Shown here in pieces: positions 51,059 through 61,034 of a stretch of DNA of 64,000 nucleotides (positions within the stretch are counted from its first letter, which is position 1; the number at the start of each line of letters is the position of its first letter). The notes beneath the pieces are model-generated. The model had not been told where the DNA came from. It searched no databases and was given only the letters and a program-made list of their open reading frames with translations. The translations under genes and the position numbers were made by a program. Source of the DNA: an uncultured Bacteroidota bacterium (GTDB taxonomy: Bacteria; Bacteroidota; Bacteroidia; Flavobacteriales; Flavobacteriaceae); NCBI GenBank assembly GCA_902617285.1, contig CACMVZ010000003.1, positions 1 through 64,000 of the forward strand. Reading direction: 5' to 3'.

Positions 51059-52129
51059 ATGGTATACAAGATAAGCAGATCTTTTTTTCTATTATTAATG
51101 CTAGTTTATGCGTCTTTTGGTTACGCTTTAGAAGAAGAGAAAGAACAGACTCTGCAAGAAGAAATTACGGAATATATCTATCACCATGTTCAAGACTCAC
51201 ATGACTTTTCTCTTTTTTCTACAAAAGATAAATATACTGGAGAAAAAAAGTACTACGGATTTCCTTTACCGGTAATCCTTATAGACGATGGGGTTAAATT
51301 TTTTATGTCCTCCAAACTTGACCATGGTAAAAAAGTTGTTGAGTCGTCGGGAAAATATTACAAACTGTATCATGGAAAGATATATGAAACTGATTCAGAG
51401 GGATATATTTCTTATGATGAAAACGGTAAGGTAACAAATGCAAGACCTTTAGATCTTTCAATTACTAAAAGTGTTTTTTCAATATTATTAGTATCAATAC
51501 TTATGTTCTATCTGTTTAGATCACTTGCAAGGTCATATAATGATAATAATCAAATTGCTAAAGGTGTTGGAAGGTTTTTTGAGCCAATTGTAATTTACAT
51601 AAGAGATGAAATTGCAATACCTAGTATAGGCGAAGAAAAGCATAAAAAGTATATGTCTTTTTTGCTTACCCTCTTCTTTTTTATCTGGTTTTTAAATCTT
51701 TTAGGATTAAGTCCTCTTGGAGTTAATGCTACAGGAAACATAGCAGTAACATTTGGATTAGCTCTTGTGACTTTTTTAATTACAAACCTTACTGCAAATA
51801 AAACTTATTGGAAACATATTTTTTGGATGCCGGGTGTACCAGTATGGTTAAAACCACTTTTGGCTCCTATTGAACTTTTAGGTGTATTTATAAAACCTTT
51901 TTCTCTGATGATAAGGTTATATGCAAATATACTTGCAGGTCATATTGTATTATATAGCTTAATCGGACTAATATTTATTTTTAAAAATCTGGTTGGATCA
52001 AGTCTATCACTTGTCCTAGTGTTCTTCATTTCAATTATCGAAGTACTGGTTGCATTATTGCAGGCGTATATTTTTACCCTTCTATCTGCCTTATATTTTG
52101 GTTTTGCAGTTCAAGAGGACGATCATTAA
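51059..52129 (+). CDS. atpB: F-type ATP synthase subunit a
   Basis: A 356-residue membrane stator subunit. The N-terminus has a signal-like segment (about 1-22) and a roughly 120-residue soluble region typical of Bacteroidota. Five to six helices follow. The essential Arg is in KPFSLMIRLYANILAGHIV (near residue 289), which faces the rotor Glu. It forms the proton half-channels. The length is normal for the phylum. Confidence 0.95.
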   Translation: MVYKISRSFFLLLMLVYASFGYALEEEKEQTLQEEITEYIYHHVQDSHDFSLFSTKDKYTGEKKYYGFPLPVILIDDGVKFFMSSKLDHGKKVVESSGKYYKLYHGKIYETDSEGYISYDENGKVTNARPLDLSITKSVFSILLVSILMFYLFRSLARSYNDNNQIAKGVGRFFEPIVIYIRDEIAIPSIGEEKHKKYMSFLLTLFFFIWFLNLLGLSPLGVNATGNIAVTFGLALVTFLITNLTANKTYWKHIFWMPGVPVWLKPLLAPIELLGVFIKPFSLMIRLYANILAGHIVLYSLIGLIFIFKNLVGSSLSLVLVFFISIIEVLVALLQAYIFTLLSALYFGFAVQEDDH

Positions 52130-52161
52130 TTAAACTAAATGTATAACTTAAATTTATAAAA

Positions 52162-52356
52162 ATGGAAATACCAAAAATAGTCGGAGCAGGACTAGTAATT
52201 ATCGGAACAGGAATCGGGATCGGTCTTATCGGTCGTGGTGCAATGGATGCAATAGGAAGACAACCTGATGCATCAAACAAAATTCTTGTAGCTGCGATTG
52301 TAATTGCGGCTCTTGTTGAGGGAATTGCTTTTGCTGCATTGTTTGCTGTTAACTAA
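52162..52356 (+). CDS. atpE: F-type ATP synthase subunit c
   Basis: A 64-residue hairpin of two helices. The first carries the GxGxGxG packing motif (VIIGTGIGIGLIG), the loop is GRQPD, and the second helix has the ion-binding Glu53 in AALVEGIAFAALF. The residue after the Glu is Gly, and the Ser/Thr expected in sodium rings is missing, so a proton-type rotor is most likely even though the cell uses sodium symport. Confidence 0.95.
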   Translation: MEIPKIVGAGLVIIGTGIGIGLIGRGAMDAIGRQPDASNKILVAAIVIAALVEGIAFAALFAVN

Positions 52357-52368
52357 TAAAACCAACTT

Positions 52369-52866
52369 ATGGAAAAGTTAATAAGCGAATTTTCTTCTGG
52401 TCTTTTTTTCTGGCAGACTATAATATTTGTCACACTAATTTTCTTATTAAGAAAATATGCGTGGAAACCTATATTGGATACTGTTAACGAGAGAGAAAAA
52501 TCTATAAGAGACTCTTTAAACTCTGCTAAGGAGGCTAAAAAAGAAATGGAGAATCTTCAAGCAGAGAACAAAAAGATTCTTCAAGAAGCAAGGGCAGAAA
52601 GTGATGCAATGATAAATCAGGCAAAACAGTCTGGAAAAGAGCTTGTTGAGAAGGCTAAATCTGATGCTAGATCTGAGGCAGAAAACATTTTAGCACAGGC
52701 CAGATCTTCTATTGAAAATGAGAAAAGAGCAGCGATGAATGAAATTAAAAATCAAGTTGCTGATCTTTCGATTGACATTGCCTCAAAAGTTCTAGAGCAA
52801 GAGCTTGATAAAGATAAAAATCATCAAGAATACATAGATAAGCTTTTAAATGAAAAAAAGTTTTAA
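52369..52866 (+). CDS. atpF: F-type ATP synthase subunit b
   Basis: A 165-residue stator stalk protein. One N-terminal helix (about 8-27) is followed by a long charged coiled coil rich in Ala, Glu and Lys, including RKYAWKPILDTVNEREKSIRDSL, ending in the delta-binding region near IDIASKVLEQEL. It links the membrane part to F1. Twelve bases separate it from atpE. Confidence 0.93.
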   Translation: MEKLISEFSSGLFFWQTIIFVTLIFLLRKYAWKPILDTVNEREKSIRDSLNSAKEAKKEMENLQAENKKILQEARAESDAMINQAKQSGKELVEKAKSDARSEAENILAQARSSIENEKRAAMNEIKNQVADLSIDIASKVLEQELDKDKNHQEYIDKLLNEKKF

Positions 52867-52875
52867 CTAAATAAT

Positions 52876-53412
52876 ATGAGTATCGGAACAACATCTAAAA
52901 GATATGCAAAAGCTTTGATCCTTCATTCAATTGATCAAGGTAAACTCGATATGTTGTTCGAAGAAATATTATCCTTATCAAACATTTTAGAAGATTCCGA
53001 GGAATTAAAAGATTTTATATCAAATCCTACAATTTCAAAGGATCATAAAAAATCCTTACTTGACGATATAACTGGCAATTCTTTGCCCAATATTTCAATT
53101 TTATTTAATCTATTATCAACAAATAATAGAATAGATATAATTCTTAGTGTATGTTCTGCCTTTGTCAAGCTTTATTATGACTATAAAAATATAATCGAGG
53201 TTATAGTAACAACTCCAATCGAAATTTCAGATGAAGTTGAATCAAAAATTAAGAAGTATGTGTCTTCAGTCAAAAACGGTGAAATTAAATTGACAAAAAA
53301 GAAAGATGAAAGCCTGATCGCAGGTTTTACTCTTGACTTTGACAATACTAGATTAGACGCAAGTATTAGAAAAAGACTGAACATGATGAAAAAACAACTC
53401 AAAACAAATTAA
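52876..53412 (+). CDS. atpH: F-type ATP synthase subunit delta
   Basis: A 178-residue stalk protein. The N-terminal helical domain starts TSKRYAKALILHSIDQGKL and the C-terminal part contains VIVTTPIEISDEVESKIKKY and LIAGFTLDFDNTRLDASIRKRL, the usual OSCP signature. It connects subunit b to the F1 head. A small lipoprotein gene, not atpA, follows after two bases. Confidence 0.92.
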   Translation: MSIGTTSKRYAKALILHSIDQGKLDMLFEEILSLSNILEDSEELKDFISNPTISKDHKKSLLDDITGNSLPNISILFNLLSTNNRIDIILSVCSAFVKLYYDYKNIIEVIVTTPIEISDEVESKIKKYVSSVKNGEIKLTKKKDESLIAGFTLDFDNTRLDASIRKRLNMMKKQLKTN

Positions 53413-53414
53413 AA

Positions 53415-53639
53415 ATGAAAAAAATAATTATGCTTTTTTTAGTATCCTCAATCTTCTACTCTTGTGTAGCATTAAGGTTCCCAGACAAAATGGAAATAAA
53501 TATTAATGTTCCAGAGGACTTTGATATTGAAAAACTTGAAATAATAGTTGATACTCTTAGAAGTCAAGCAAAAAATAAATTTGACATGAAAGTAGAGATA
53601 GGAACAGTTAAAAAAACCATATCAAAGAAAAAAAATTAA
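53415..53639 (+). CDS. Small lipoprotein inside the atp operon
   Basis: A 74-residue protein with a lipoprotein signal (MKKIIMLFLVSSIFYSC, Cys17) and a 57-residue mature part. That part has a MEININVPEDFDIEKLEIIV segment and ends in a Lys-rich tail. The ININV stretch is faintly like small outer-membrane lipoproteins of the YnbE type, but I cannot assign a family. It lies between atpH and atpA with two and eleven bases of spacing, so it must be cotranscribed with ATP synthase subunits. Codon use matches its neighbours. A role in envelope assembly or synthase biogenesis is open. Confidence 0.75.
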   Translation: MKKIIMLFLVSSIFYSCVALRFPDKMEININVPEDFDIEKLEIIVDTLRSQAKNKFDMKVEIGTVKKTISKKKN

Positions 53640-53650
53640 AATTTTAAAAA

Positions 53651-55225
53651 ATGCAAAAAATTAAACCAGCTGAGGTATCAGCACTATTAAAAAAACAATT
53701 AGAGTCAGCAGACATTCAATCTTCTTTTGATGAAATTGGAACTGTACTTGAGGTAGGTGATGGAATAGCTAGGGTTTATGGCCTTACAAACGCACAATAT
53801 GGAGAGCTTGTCGCTTTTGAGAATGGTCTACAGGGTATGGTATTAAATCTTGAAGAAGATCATGTTGGGGTTGTATTATTTGGACCTTCAAAAGAAATTA
53901 AAGAAGGGGATAATGTAAAGCGTACAAATCAAATTGCATCAATTAAAGTAGGAGAAGGAATATTAGGAAGAGTTGTTGATACACTTGGAAATCCTATAGA
54001 CGGTAAAGGCCCCATCGAAGGAGAGTTGTTTGATATGCCTATTGAAAGAAAAGCTCCAGGTGTTATATATCGTCAGCCAGTAAACGAGCCTTTACAAACG
54101 GGAATAAAATCAATTGATGCTATGATCCCAATTGGAAGAGGTCAAAGAGAATTAGTTATCGGTGATAGACAGACAGGTAAAACAACTGTTTGTATTGATA
54201 CAATTTTAAATCAAAAAGAGTTTTATGATGCAGGAGAGCCTGTTTTTTGTATTTATGTTGCGATTGGACAAAAAGCATCAACTGTAGCAGCAATCGCTAA
54301 AACACTAGAAGATAAAGGAGCACTTGCTTATACAGTAATTGTTGCAGCTAACGCATCAGACCCTGCTCCAATGCAAGTTTTTGCTCCATTTTCAGGAGCT
54401 TGTATAGGGGAATATTTTAGAGATACAGGAAGGCCTGCACTAATTATTTACGACGACCTATCTAAACAGGCAGTAGCATACAGAGAGGTTTCATTACTTC
54501 TTAGAAGACCTCCTGGAAGAGAGGCTTATCCTGGAGACGTTTTTTATCTCCACTCAAGATTATTAGAGAGGTCAGCCAAAGTTGTGAACGATGATAAGGT
54601 AGCAAGTGGAATGAATGATTTACCAGAGTCATTAAAATCAAAAGTAAAAGGTGGAGGATCATTAACTGCATTACCAATAATTGAAACACAAGCCGGAGAT
54701 GTATCTGCTTATATTCCAACAAATGTAATCTCAATTACTGATGGTCAAATATTTTTGGAGTCAGACTTATTTAACTCAGGTGTGAGACCTGCAATTAATG
54801 TTGGAATATCTGTATCAAGAGTTGGAGGTTCTGCTCAAATTAAATCAATGAAAAAGGTTGCAGGTACATTAAAATTAGACCAAGCACAATATAGAGAACT
54901 TGAAGCATTTTCTAAGTTTGGTTCTGATCTAGATGCAGCAACTCTAAACGTTATTGAAAAAGGTAGAAGAAATGTTGAAATCCTTAAACAAAATCAGAAT
55001 GATCCATTCCAAGTGGAAGACCAAGTAGCAATAATCTATGCAGGATCTCAAAACCTTCTTAAAGATGTGCCTGTTGAAAAAGTCAAGGCTTTTGAAGAGA
55101 CATTCTTACAGGAACTTAGAAAAAATCACAAGAAACTTTTGAGTGAATTAAAAGCTGGAAAAATTTCTGATAAAGAAACTGATGAGATTAAAAAAGTTGC
55201 TGAAAAAATTGCAAAATCTTTTTAA
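53651..55225 (+). CDS. atpA: F-type ATP synthase subunit alpha
   Basis: A 524-residue F1 subunit. The Walker A motif GDRQTGKTT is near residue 170, [45 protein letters not shown] holds the Walker B and crown region, and [23 protein letters not shown] is the C-terminal signature. It binds nucleotide in a non-catalytic role. The beta and epsilon genes (atpD, atpC) are not in this window, as is typical of Bacteroidota, where they are placed elsewhere. Confidence 0.97.
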   Translation: MQKIKPAEVSALLKKQLESADIQSSFDEIGTVLEVGDGIARVYGLTNAQYGELVAFENGLQGMVLNLEEDHVGVVLFGPSKEIKEGDNVKRTNQIASIKVGEGILGRVVDTLGNPIDGKGPIEGELFDMPIERKAPGVIYRQPVNEPLQTGIKSIDAMIPIGRGQRELVIGDRQTGKTTVCIDTILNQKEFYDAGEPVFCIYVAIGQKASTVAAIAKTLEDKGALAYTVIVAANASDPAPMQVFAPFSGACIGEYFRDTGRPALIIYDDLSKQAVAYREVSLLLRRPPGREAYPGDVFYLHSRLLERSAKVVNDDKVASGMNDLPESLKSKVKGGGSLTALPIIETQAGDVSAYIPTNVISITDGQIFLESDLFNSGVRPAINVGISVSRVGGSAQIKSMKKVAGTLKLDQAQYRELEAFSKFGSDLDAATLNVIEKGRRNVEILKQNQNDPFQVEDQVAIIYAGSQNLLKDVPVEKVKAFEETFLQELRKNHKKLLSELKAGKISDKETDEIKKVAEKIAKSF

Positions 55226-55228
55226 ATA

Positions 55229-56089
55229 ATGTCTGGATTAAAAGAGATAAGAAATAGAATTAGCTCTGTATCTTCAACGATGCAGATTACCAATGCTATG
55301 AAAATGGTTTCTGCAGCTAAATTGAAGAAAGCTCAAGACTCAATTTCTGCTACTCTTCCATATTCTAATAAGCTCTCTGAGCTTATAAAAAATATTTCTG
55401 CCTCTACAGACTCCGATGATACTAATCCCTTATTTGAGAAAAGAGAGTCAAAGACTCTATTAATCATTGCCATAACTTCCAATAAAGGTTTGTGTGGAGG
55501 ATTTAATTCTAATATTATAAAAGAAGTAAATAATATTAAAACAACCAGTGCATCTAAAAGAGTCGATTTATTAACTATTGGAAAAAAAGGTGATGATATT
55601 CTTTCAAAGAAGTTTGAGGTTATAAGTTCACATAATGATGTTTATGATAATTTTAATTATAATAACATCAAGGAAATTGCTGAAACAGTAATGCAGAAAT
55701 TTTCTGATAAAGAATATGATGAAGTTACACTTGTTTACAATCATTTTAAAAATGCAGCAACTCAAATAGTAACCAAAGAACAGTACCTTCCAATTGAAGA
55801 GAGTGCTGATGAAAATAATTCTGTATCGGGAGATTATATATTTGAACCAAATAGACCTAAAATCTTAAATGAATTAATTCCAAAATCGTTATCTATCCAG
55901 CTTTTCAAGGCAATCTCAGATTCTATTGCAGGGGAGCATGGCGCAAGAATGACTGCGATGCACAAGGCTACTGATAATGCTTCTGAGTTAAGAGATCAGC
56001 TTAAGTTAACTTACAATAAAGCAAGGCAGACAGCAATTACAAATGAAATCCTCGAAATTGTAGGAGGTGCAGAAGCGCTAAACTCTTAA
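55229..56089 (+). CDS. atpG: F-type ATP synthase subunit gamma
   Basis: A 286-residue rotor shaft protein. The N-terminal coiled coil is SGLKEIRNRISSVSSTMQITNAMKMVSAAKLKKAQ, the Rossmann-like middle contains ITSNKGLCGGFNSNI, and the C-terminal helix has EHGARMTAMHKATDNASELRDQLKLTYNKARQTAITNEILEIVGGAEAL. It is the last gene of this atp cluster. Confidence 0.96.
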   Translation: MSGLKEIRNRISSVSSTMQITNAMKMVSAAKLKKAQDSISATLPYSNKLSELIKNISASTDSDDTNPLFEKRESKTLLIIAITSNKGLCGGFNSNIIKEVNNIKTTSASKRVDLLTIGKKGDDILSKKFEVISSHNDVYDNFNYNNIKEIAETVMQKFSDKEYDEVTLVYNHFKNAATQIVTKEQYLPIEESADENNSVSGDYIFEPNRPKILNELIPKSLSIQLFKAISDSIAGEHGARMTAMHKATDNASELRDQLKLTYNKARQTAITNEILEIVGGAEALNS

Positions 56090-56114
56090 GTTAATCCAAC
56101 AGTATAAACTTTTG

Positions 56115-56122
56115 TACTTTTG
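56115..56122 (+). promoter_or_regulatory. Promoter -7 box of the nucleotidyltransferase gene
   Basis: TACTTTTG matches TAnnTTTG and ends 16 bases before the ATG at 56139. It marks a new transcription unit after atpG. Confidence 0.5.
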
Positions 56123-56138
56123 AGAATAAATTAAGTAA

Positions 56139-57158
56139 ATGAAAATATTTATTCCGATGGCTGGAAAGGGTACAAGGCTAAGACCTTTTACACTAACATG
56201 CCCAAAGCCTCTTATAAACGTCTTAGATAAACCTATTGTCGAACACTTAATTGATCAGATTACTTCTAAGGTTAAAAGTAATATTGACGAAATAGTTTAT
56301 ATACTTGGCGATGAATCATATTTTAATGCTGAAGTGGTAAATTCCCTCAATATAATTTCAGAGAAATATAACGCAAAAACCAAAATTTATAGGCAACTTG
56401 AACAGCTAGGAACAGGCCATGCAATTATGTGTGCAGAAGAATCTTTATCAGGGCCATCAATAATTGCATATGCTGACACAATGATTCAAGGTAATATAGA
56501 AATTGATACACAGGTTGATGGAATAATGTGGGTTAAGAAAGTTGATAATCCCTCAGCATATGGCGTTGTCAATCTTGACAATGAAAATAAAATTACAGAG
56601 CTAATAGAAAAACCAGCTGAATTTATTTCAGATTTAGCAGTAGTAGGGATTTATTATTTTAAGGAAGCTGAAAATCTAAGAGGATATTTAAGAAAACATT
56701 TATCAGAAAAGTTAAGCCCAGGAAAAGAGTACCTCCTTAATTATGGAATTGAAAAAATGATAAAAAATGGGAAAAGTTTTATTCCTAAAGAGATTGATAT
56801 ATGGATGGACTGTGGAACTCCTGAACTATTGCTTACTTCAACCAAGATAATCATGGACACATACCATGATCATGTTGACGAGAATAGAGTATTTGATAAA
56901 CAAGTAATAATTAAGCCTCCTGTATTTATTGGTAAAAATGTGAAAATTCAAAATTCAACTATTGGACCTTATGTAAGCATTGGTGATAATAGTAAGATTG
57001 AAAATACTAAAATCAATAATTCTATAATTTTTAATAGTGTGGAAATCAATAATTCTGATATAGATAATTCTATCATAGGTTCAAACTCTAAATTTGAAGG
57101 TTCTGGCTCAGAAATATTTCTGGGAGATAACTCAAAATCAATAAATAATGAAGTGTAA
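56139..57158 (+). CDS. Sugar-1-phosphate nucleotidyltransferase with left-handed beta-helix tail
   Basis: A 339-residue enzyme. IPMAGKGTRLRPFTLTCPKPLINV at the N-terminus is the nucleotidyltransferase loop, IAYADTMIQGN near 108 supplies the metal-binding Asp, and EKPAEF follows. From about residue 255 there are Asn- and Ile-rich hexapeptide turns of a left-handed beta-helix. It makes an NDP-sugar for glycan synthesis. The exact sugar (glucose, mannose or other) cannot be read from the sequence. It overlaps the DUF4292 gene by 11 bases. Confidence 0.86.
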   Translation: MKIFIPMAGKGTRLRPFTLTCPKPLINVLDKPIVEHLIDQITSKVKSNIDEIVYILGDESYFNAEVVNSLNIISEKYNAKTKIYRQLEQLGTGHAIMCAEESLSGPSIIAYADTMIQGNIEIDTQVDGIMWVKKVDNPSAYGVVNLDNENKITELIEKPAEFISDLAVVGIYYFKEAENLRGYLRKHLSEKLSPGKEYLLNYGIEKMIKNGKSFIPKEIDIWMDCGTPELLLTSTKIIMDTYHDHVDENRVFDKQVIIKPPVFIGKNVKIQNSTIGPYVSIGDNSKIENTKINNSIIFNSVEINNSDIDNSIIGSNSKFEGSGSEIFLGDNSKSINNEV

Positions 57159-57930
57159 GGGAATCAATCTATTTATAGTTTTTGTTTTTTTGTTTATTCA
57201 AGCCTGCTCAACAAACAAACAGATTTCAAGTAGTGTTCCCATAGAGATCATTGAAACTAGTGAAATAATTAAAAACACAAAACGGGCAGAAGTAAAATTT
57301 GATAATCTACGTAATAGGGTTAAGGTTGATTATAATGATGGAAAATCTATTCAAACAGTAATACTAAGTTTAAGAGCTAGTGAAGATGAAAATCTATGGA
57401 TCAGCGCATCTATGATTGTACCCATTGCAAAAGTTTTAATAACAAATGAAAGGATAGTTTTTTATGAAAAATTTCAAAAAACTTACATTAATGAAGAGAT
57501 TGATAAAATAATGCGAGCTGCGGGAATAAAGAGACCTGTTGAGTTACTCCAAAATTTACTTTTTGGTAGACCGTTATCAGATATTAATAAAGGAGATTGG
57601 GATAGAATAGAAAACTCAAATTATTATGTTCTTCAATCAAAATCAGGAATTCAAAATACGGTTTTCATTAATCCTGAATCTTTTCAGATCCAACAACAAA
57701 GAATATATTTACCACTAATTTCATCTCTTTTAACAATTGACTATGGAAATTTTAAACGCATTGATGAAAATTTAGTACCAACATCTGTAAGAATTACTTC
57801 AATGAGAGGAAGTGATGTTATTTCAATAAATCTAGAATACTCTCAATATGACTTTCCAGATAATTTAACTTTTCCAATGGATATACCAGAGGGATATAAA
57901 CTTAAAACTCTTGATGAGATTATTAAATAA
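57148..57930 (+). CDS. DUF4292 family lipoprotein
   Basis: A 260-residue lipoprotein. The signal segment ends in IQAC with Cys20, and a LolA/LolB-like all-beta body follows, with VKVDYNDGKSIQTVILSLRASEDENLWISASMIVPIAKVLITNERIVFY near the N-terminal third. I recognise the DUF4292 family of Bacteroidota. Its fold suggests lipid or lipoprotein handling, but this is unproven. It lies between an NDP-sugar enzyme and an EnvC-like gene that overlaps it by 17 bases, pointing to an envelope role. Confidence 0.82.
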   Translation: MKCKGINLFIVFVFLFIQACSTNKQISSSVPIEIIETSEIIKNTKRAEVKFDNLRNRVKVDYNDGKSIQTVILSLRASEDENLWISASMIVPIAKVLITNERIVFYEKFQKTYINEEIDKIMRAAGIKRPVELLQNLLFGRPLSDINKGDWDRIENSNYYVLQSKSGIQNTVFINPESFQIQQQRIYLPLISSLLTIDYGNFKRIDENLVPTSVRITSMRGSDVISINLEYSQYDFPDNLTFPMDIPEGYKLKTLDEIIK

Positions 57931-59122
57931 AATATATCTTTTATTATTTATTTCCTTATCACTTGGACTAAAAGCCCAAAATTATCAAGAAAGACAAAAA
58001 CAACTAGAGGCACAAAAAATATCAATTAAAAAAGAAATACAGCAAATCAATAATTTGATTAATGATTCAAGAAAAAAATCAAGAGGTCTTGCTGATGAAC
58101 TAGAAGATATTCAACTTAAAATCTCAGTAAGAGATAGGCTTATTAGAATAAATAATTCTCAAGTCAATAACCTAAGCAATATAATTTCAAATCAAAATGA
58201 GAGAATAGCTGATCTTGAGGTTGATTTAAAAAAACTTAAAGATGAATATTCAAAAATTGTTTATAGCTCATACAAGAAAAGATCTTCAGAGATGAAACTT
58301 ATGTTTTTGTTTGCTTCCGATAATATTAATCAAGCATTTAGAAGGTTGCAATACTTTGAACAATATTCAAAATACAGAAAGGAACAAGCAAATAAAATTG
58401 TCTCACTTCAAGAAGAAATATCCAACAATATTGACAGTCTAGATAAAAGGAAAATAGAAAAACAAAATGTCGTTAAAGAAAACCAATCAGTTAGACAAAC
58501 TCTAAATCAAGATAGAATACGGCAGAATAATCTGTATAACAATTTACTTAAAGATCAAAAAAACTATGCTGTAGAAATTCAAGAAAAAGAGAAGCAGGCA
58601 AGACTGATTGATAATGAAATTCAAAAATTAATTAGACTAGCTATTGCAGAGTCGAATAATAACAACAATTCTTCAAATTTTGCACTTACACCAGAAGGGA
58701 GATTAATTTCAAGTAATTTTCAATCTAATAAAGGCAGACTTCCTTGGCCTGTAAGAGAAGGTATAATTACAAGAAGATTTGGTACACAACTCCATCCTGT
58801 AGTTAGAACTACGACTATAAATAGTAATGGGATTTCAATTGCTACTTCAGCTAATTCAATTGCTTACTCAGTATTCGAAGGTGAGGTTCTTTCTGTATAT
58901 GGATTTTCTGGTGGTAACCCGGGAGTATTAATAAGACATGGGAAATATATTTCAAACTATCAAAACCTGTCCAGCATTTTTGTTAAGAAAGGTGATAAAG
59001 TTATGGCCAATGATGAGATTGGGATAGTCTTTACAAATGAATCAACAGGAAAAACTATTTTGAAATTTAATATTTTTAACGAATTAAAGCCTGAAAATCC
59101 AACTATTTGGTTAGCTAGATAA
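57914..59122 (+). CDS. EnvC-like murein hydrolase activator (inactive M23 domain)
   Basis: A protein of about 402 residues. A signal peptide (about 1-21) is followed by a long coiled coil (residues 25-240, Gln/Glu/Lys-rich with RQKQLEAQKISIKKEI) and a C-terminal LytM fold from about 275 (GRLPWPVREGIITRRFG). The zinc ligands are lost: where active enzymes have GIDI and LHFE the sequence reads GISI and LKFN. It should therefore activate amidases rather than cut peptidoglycan, as EnvC does. ATG at 57914 is preferred to the TTG one codon upstream. Confidence 0.88.
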   Translation: MRLLNKIYLLLFISLSLGLKAQNYQERQKQLEAQKISIKKEIQQINNLINDSRKKSRGLADELEDIQLKISVRDRLIRINNSQVNNLSNIISNQNERIADLEVDLKKLKDEYSKIVYSSYKKRSSEMKLMFLFASDNINQAFRRLQYFEQYSKYRKEQANKIVSLQEEISNNIDSLDKRKIEKQNVVKENQSVRQTLNQDRIRQNNLYNNLLKDQKNYAVEIQEKEKQARLIDNEIQKLIRLAIAESNNNNNSSNFALTPEGRLISSNFQSNKGRLPWPVREGIITRRFGTQLHPVVRTTTINSNGISIATSANSIAYSVFEGEVLSVYGFSGGNPGVLIRHGKYISNYQNLSSIFVKKGDKVMANDEIGIVFTNESTGKTILKFNIFNELKPENPTIWLAR

Positions 59123-59125
59123 CTA

Positions 59126-60025
59126 TTAATCTTCAATTAATAACCATGCATCTTCACCATTTTCTTTTATTTCAGCAATAAGTGAATAAGCTTTCTTTCT
59201 AGAGTCTAATCTAGCATATGCTACCCTAAAAAGGCCTCTCGGATTTATAGCAGTATATGAAGCTTTAAACCCCTTACTGATAAGATGATTTAAATGTTTT
59301 TCAGCATTTACTTTAGATCTAAATGATCCAGCAATAACACTAAAATAGATTTTATTGGTATTTTCGATAGGAGCAGTAACCTTAAGGTTAATTGTTGGAA
59401 GATCTCCTATATTAAATGTAGCAGCCTGAACATTTTGAAGAATTTGATCCTGAGCAATAGCAATATTTTTTATCCTTTCGTTATCCAAATAATTTGAATA
59501 ATTAAAGTATCCAAAATAACTAAAACCAATTAATGCTATAAATATTGCAGCATATCTCAAAACTGGAGTTATGGTAGATGCAGCTTTAGATGGAATATCT
59601 TTTTTAACTGATTTTAAAATTGGTTGTCTTGAGAATGATGAAAGCCCAAATGAGTTAGACTCAAAATTTATTGACTCTTTAGGGTAAAATACTAGGTTGC
59701 CTTCTGAAGACAACTCTATATAACCTAGTGGATCTATTTTAATTTTTTTATTTGCTGACAATTCATTCTTTAAAGATTGGGTCTCATCATTTATAGTTTT
59801 TAAAGCTTTTTTGTATGATATATTTCTAGAAGTACTTAAATGTTTTACTAATAATCCATCATTTTCATCTAGCATCGCGTTAAAAGATATGATTTTTCTT
59901 GGGGGGTAAAACGTGTCATCTTTAATATATGCAGAATGACTTTTCAGAACAAATGCACCAAATTCAGGAACAATTACACAATCATTATTGTATAGTAAAT
60001 CATAAATTTCTTTGAAAATTGTCAT
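59126..60025 (-). CDS. HU-CCDC81 and SPOR domain protein
   Basis: A 299-residue protein with a Bacteroidota-specific layout. An N-terminal HU-CCDC81 pair of HU-like domains (YDLLYNNDCVIVPEFGAFVLKSHSAYI onward, about 1-115) is followed by a membrane helix near 155-172 and a C-terminal SPOR domain from about 220 that binds denuded peptidoglycan glycan at division sites. It may link the cell interior with the septal wall. It is 23 bases behind trpS on the same strand and converges with the EnvC-like gene. Confidence 0.88.
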   Translation of the reverse strand: MTIFKEIYDLLYNNDCVIVPEFGAFVLKSHSAYIKDDTFYPPRKIISFNAMLDENDGLLVKHLSTSRNISYKKALKTINDETQSLKNELSANKKIKIDPLGYIELSSEGNLVFYPKESINFESNSFGLSSFSRQPILKSVKKDIPSKAASTITPVLRYAAIFIALIGFSYFGYFNYSNYLDNERIKNIAIAQDQILQNVQAATFNIGDLPTINLKVTAPIENTNKIYFSVIAGSFRSKVNAEKHLNHLISKGFKASYTAINPRGLFRVAYARLDSRKKAYSLIAEIKENGEDAWLLIED

Positions 60026-60048
60026 TAAGTAAATTTAAAAAAAAACAC

Positions 60049-61017
60049 TTAATAACCAACATTAGCTCTTACTCTTTTAAGAACTTTTTGAGCTTGAATC
60101 CTAGCTTTTTTTGCACCATCGATTAACAAGTCCTCAACCATCTGCTTATCATCCATTAATTCGAAAAATTTTTTTCGATTCTTAGAATATTTATTTATTA
60201 TTTCAGAATATAAGATTTCTTTAGCCTCTCCATATCCTAATCCTCCCTGGGTATATCGTAAACTAAGATTTTTGACATCTTCTTCTGATGCAATTATCTT
60301 ATACAATTTGAATACATTACAATCATTTGGATTTTTTGCCTCATCAACAGATAATGATTTAGTTTGAATTTTCATTATTTGTTTTTTTAAGGACTTATCA
60401 TCTACAAAAATATCAATTGTATTATTCTTGGACTTACTCATTTTTTGACCATCAGTTCCAGTTACATAATTACTATCATCTTGAATTTTAGCCTCAGGAA
60501 TTATAAACGTTTCACCCATAAGGTTGTTAAATCTTGATGCAACATCTCTTGTCATCTCAAGATGCTGAAGTTGATCTTTACCTACAGGAACTATATTTGC
60601 GTCGTATATTAAAATATCTGCTGACATAAGCATAGGATATGAAAAAAGGCCAGAGTTTATGTCTTTTAAATTTTCTGCTTTATCCTTAAATGAATGTGCT
60701 AGCTTTAACCTTTGATATGGAAAAAAACAGCTTAAATACCAGGCTAGCTCCGTTACCTCTGGAATATCACTTTGTCTGTAGAAACAACTTTTTTTTGGAT
60801 CTAAATCAAATGCTAACCACGTAGCTGCAGTTGCAAATGTATTGTCACTTAAACTCTTTTTATCTTTAATTTGAGTTAATGAGTGCATATTTGCAATAAA
60901 AAGATAAGACTCTTCATGTGATTCATTTGCCATTTTTATTGCAGGAATAATAGCTCCAAGAATATTGCCAAGGTGAGGTGTTCCAGTTGATTGAATGCCA
61001 GTTAGTATTTTGGCCAT
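60049..61017 (-). CDS. trpS: Tryptophanyl-tRNA synthetase
   Basis: A 322-residue class I synthetase. GIQSTGTPHLGNILGAI carries the HIGH-equivalent at 14-18, MSADILIYDANIVPVGKDQLQHLEMTRDVASRFN is the Trp-binding region, and DGQKMSKSKNNTIDI is the KMSKS loop near 195. All motifs are intact. A TATCTTTG box lies 17 bases upstream of its ATG. The SPOR protein follows in the same transcription unit. Confidence 0.96.
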   Translation of the reverse strand: MAKILTGIQSTGTPHLGNILGAIIPAIKMANESHEESYLFIANMHSLTQIKDKKSLSDNTFATAATWLAFDLDPKKSCFYRQSDIPEVTELAWYLSCFFPYQRLKLAHSFKDKAENLKDINSGLFSYPMLMSADILIYDANIVPVGKDQLQHLEMTRDVASRFNNLMGETFIIPEAKIQDDSNYVTGTDGQKMSKSKNNTIDIFVDDKSLKKQIMKIQTKSLSVDEAKNPNDCNVFKLYKIIASEEDVKNLSLRYTQGGLGYGEAKEILYSEIINKYSKNRKKFFELMDDKQMVEDLLIDGAKKARIQAQKVLKRVRANVGY

Positions 61018-61034
61018 GAATTAATTTTTCTAAA

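Noticed and set aside
52162-52356. Sodium-type ATP synthase rotor ring
   Set aside because: The residue after the ion-binding Glu is Gly, and the Ser/Thr of sodium rings is absent.
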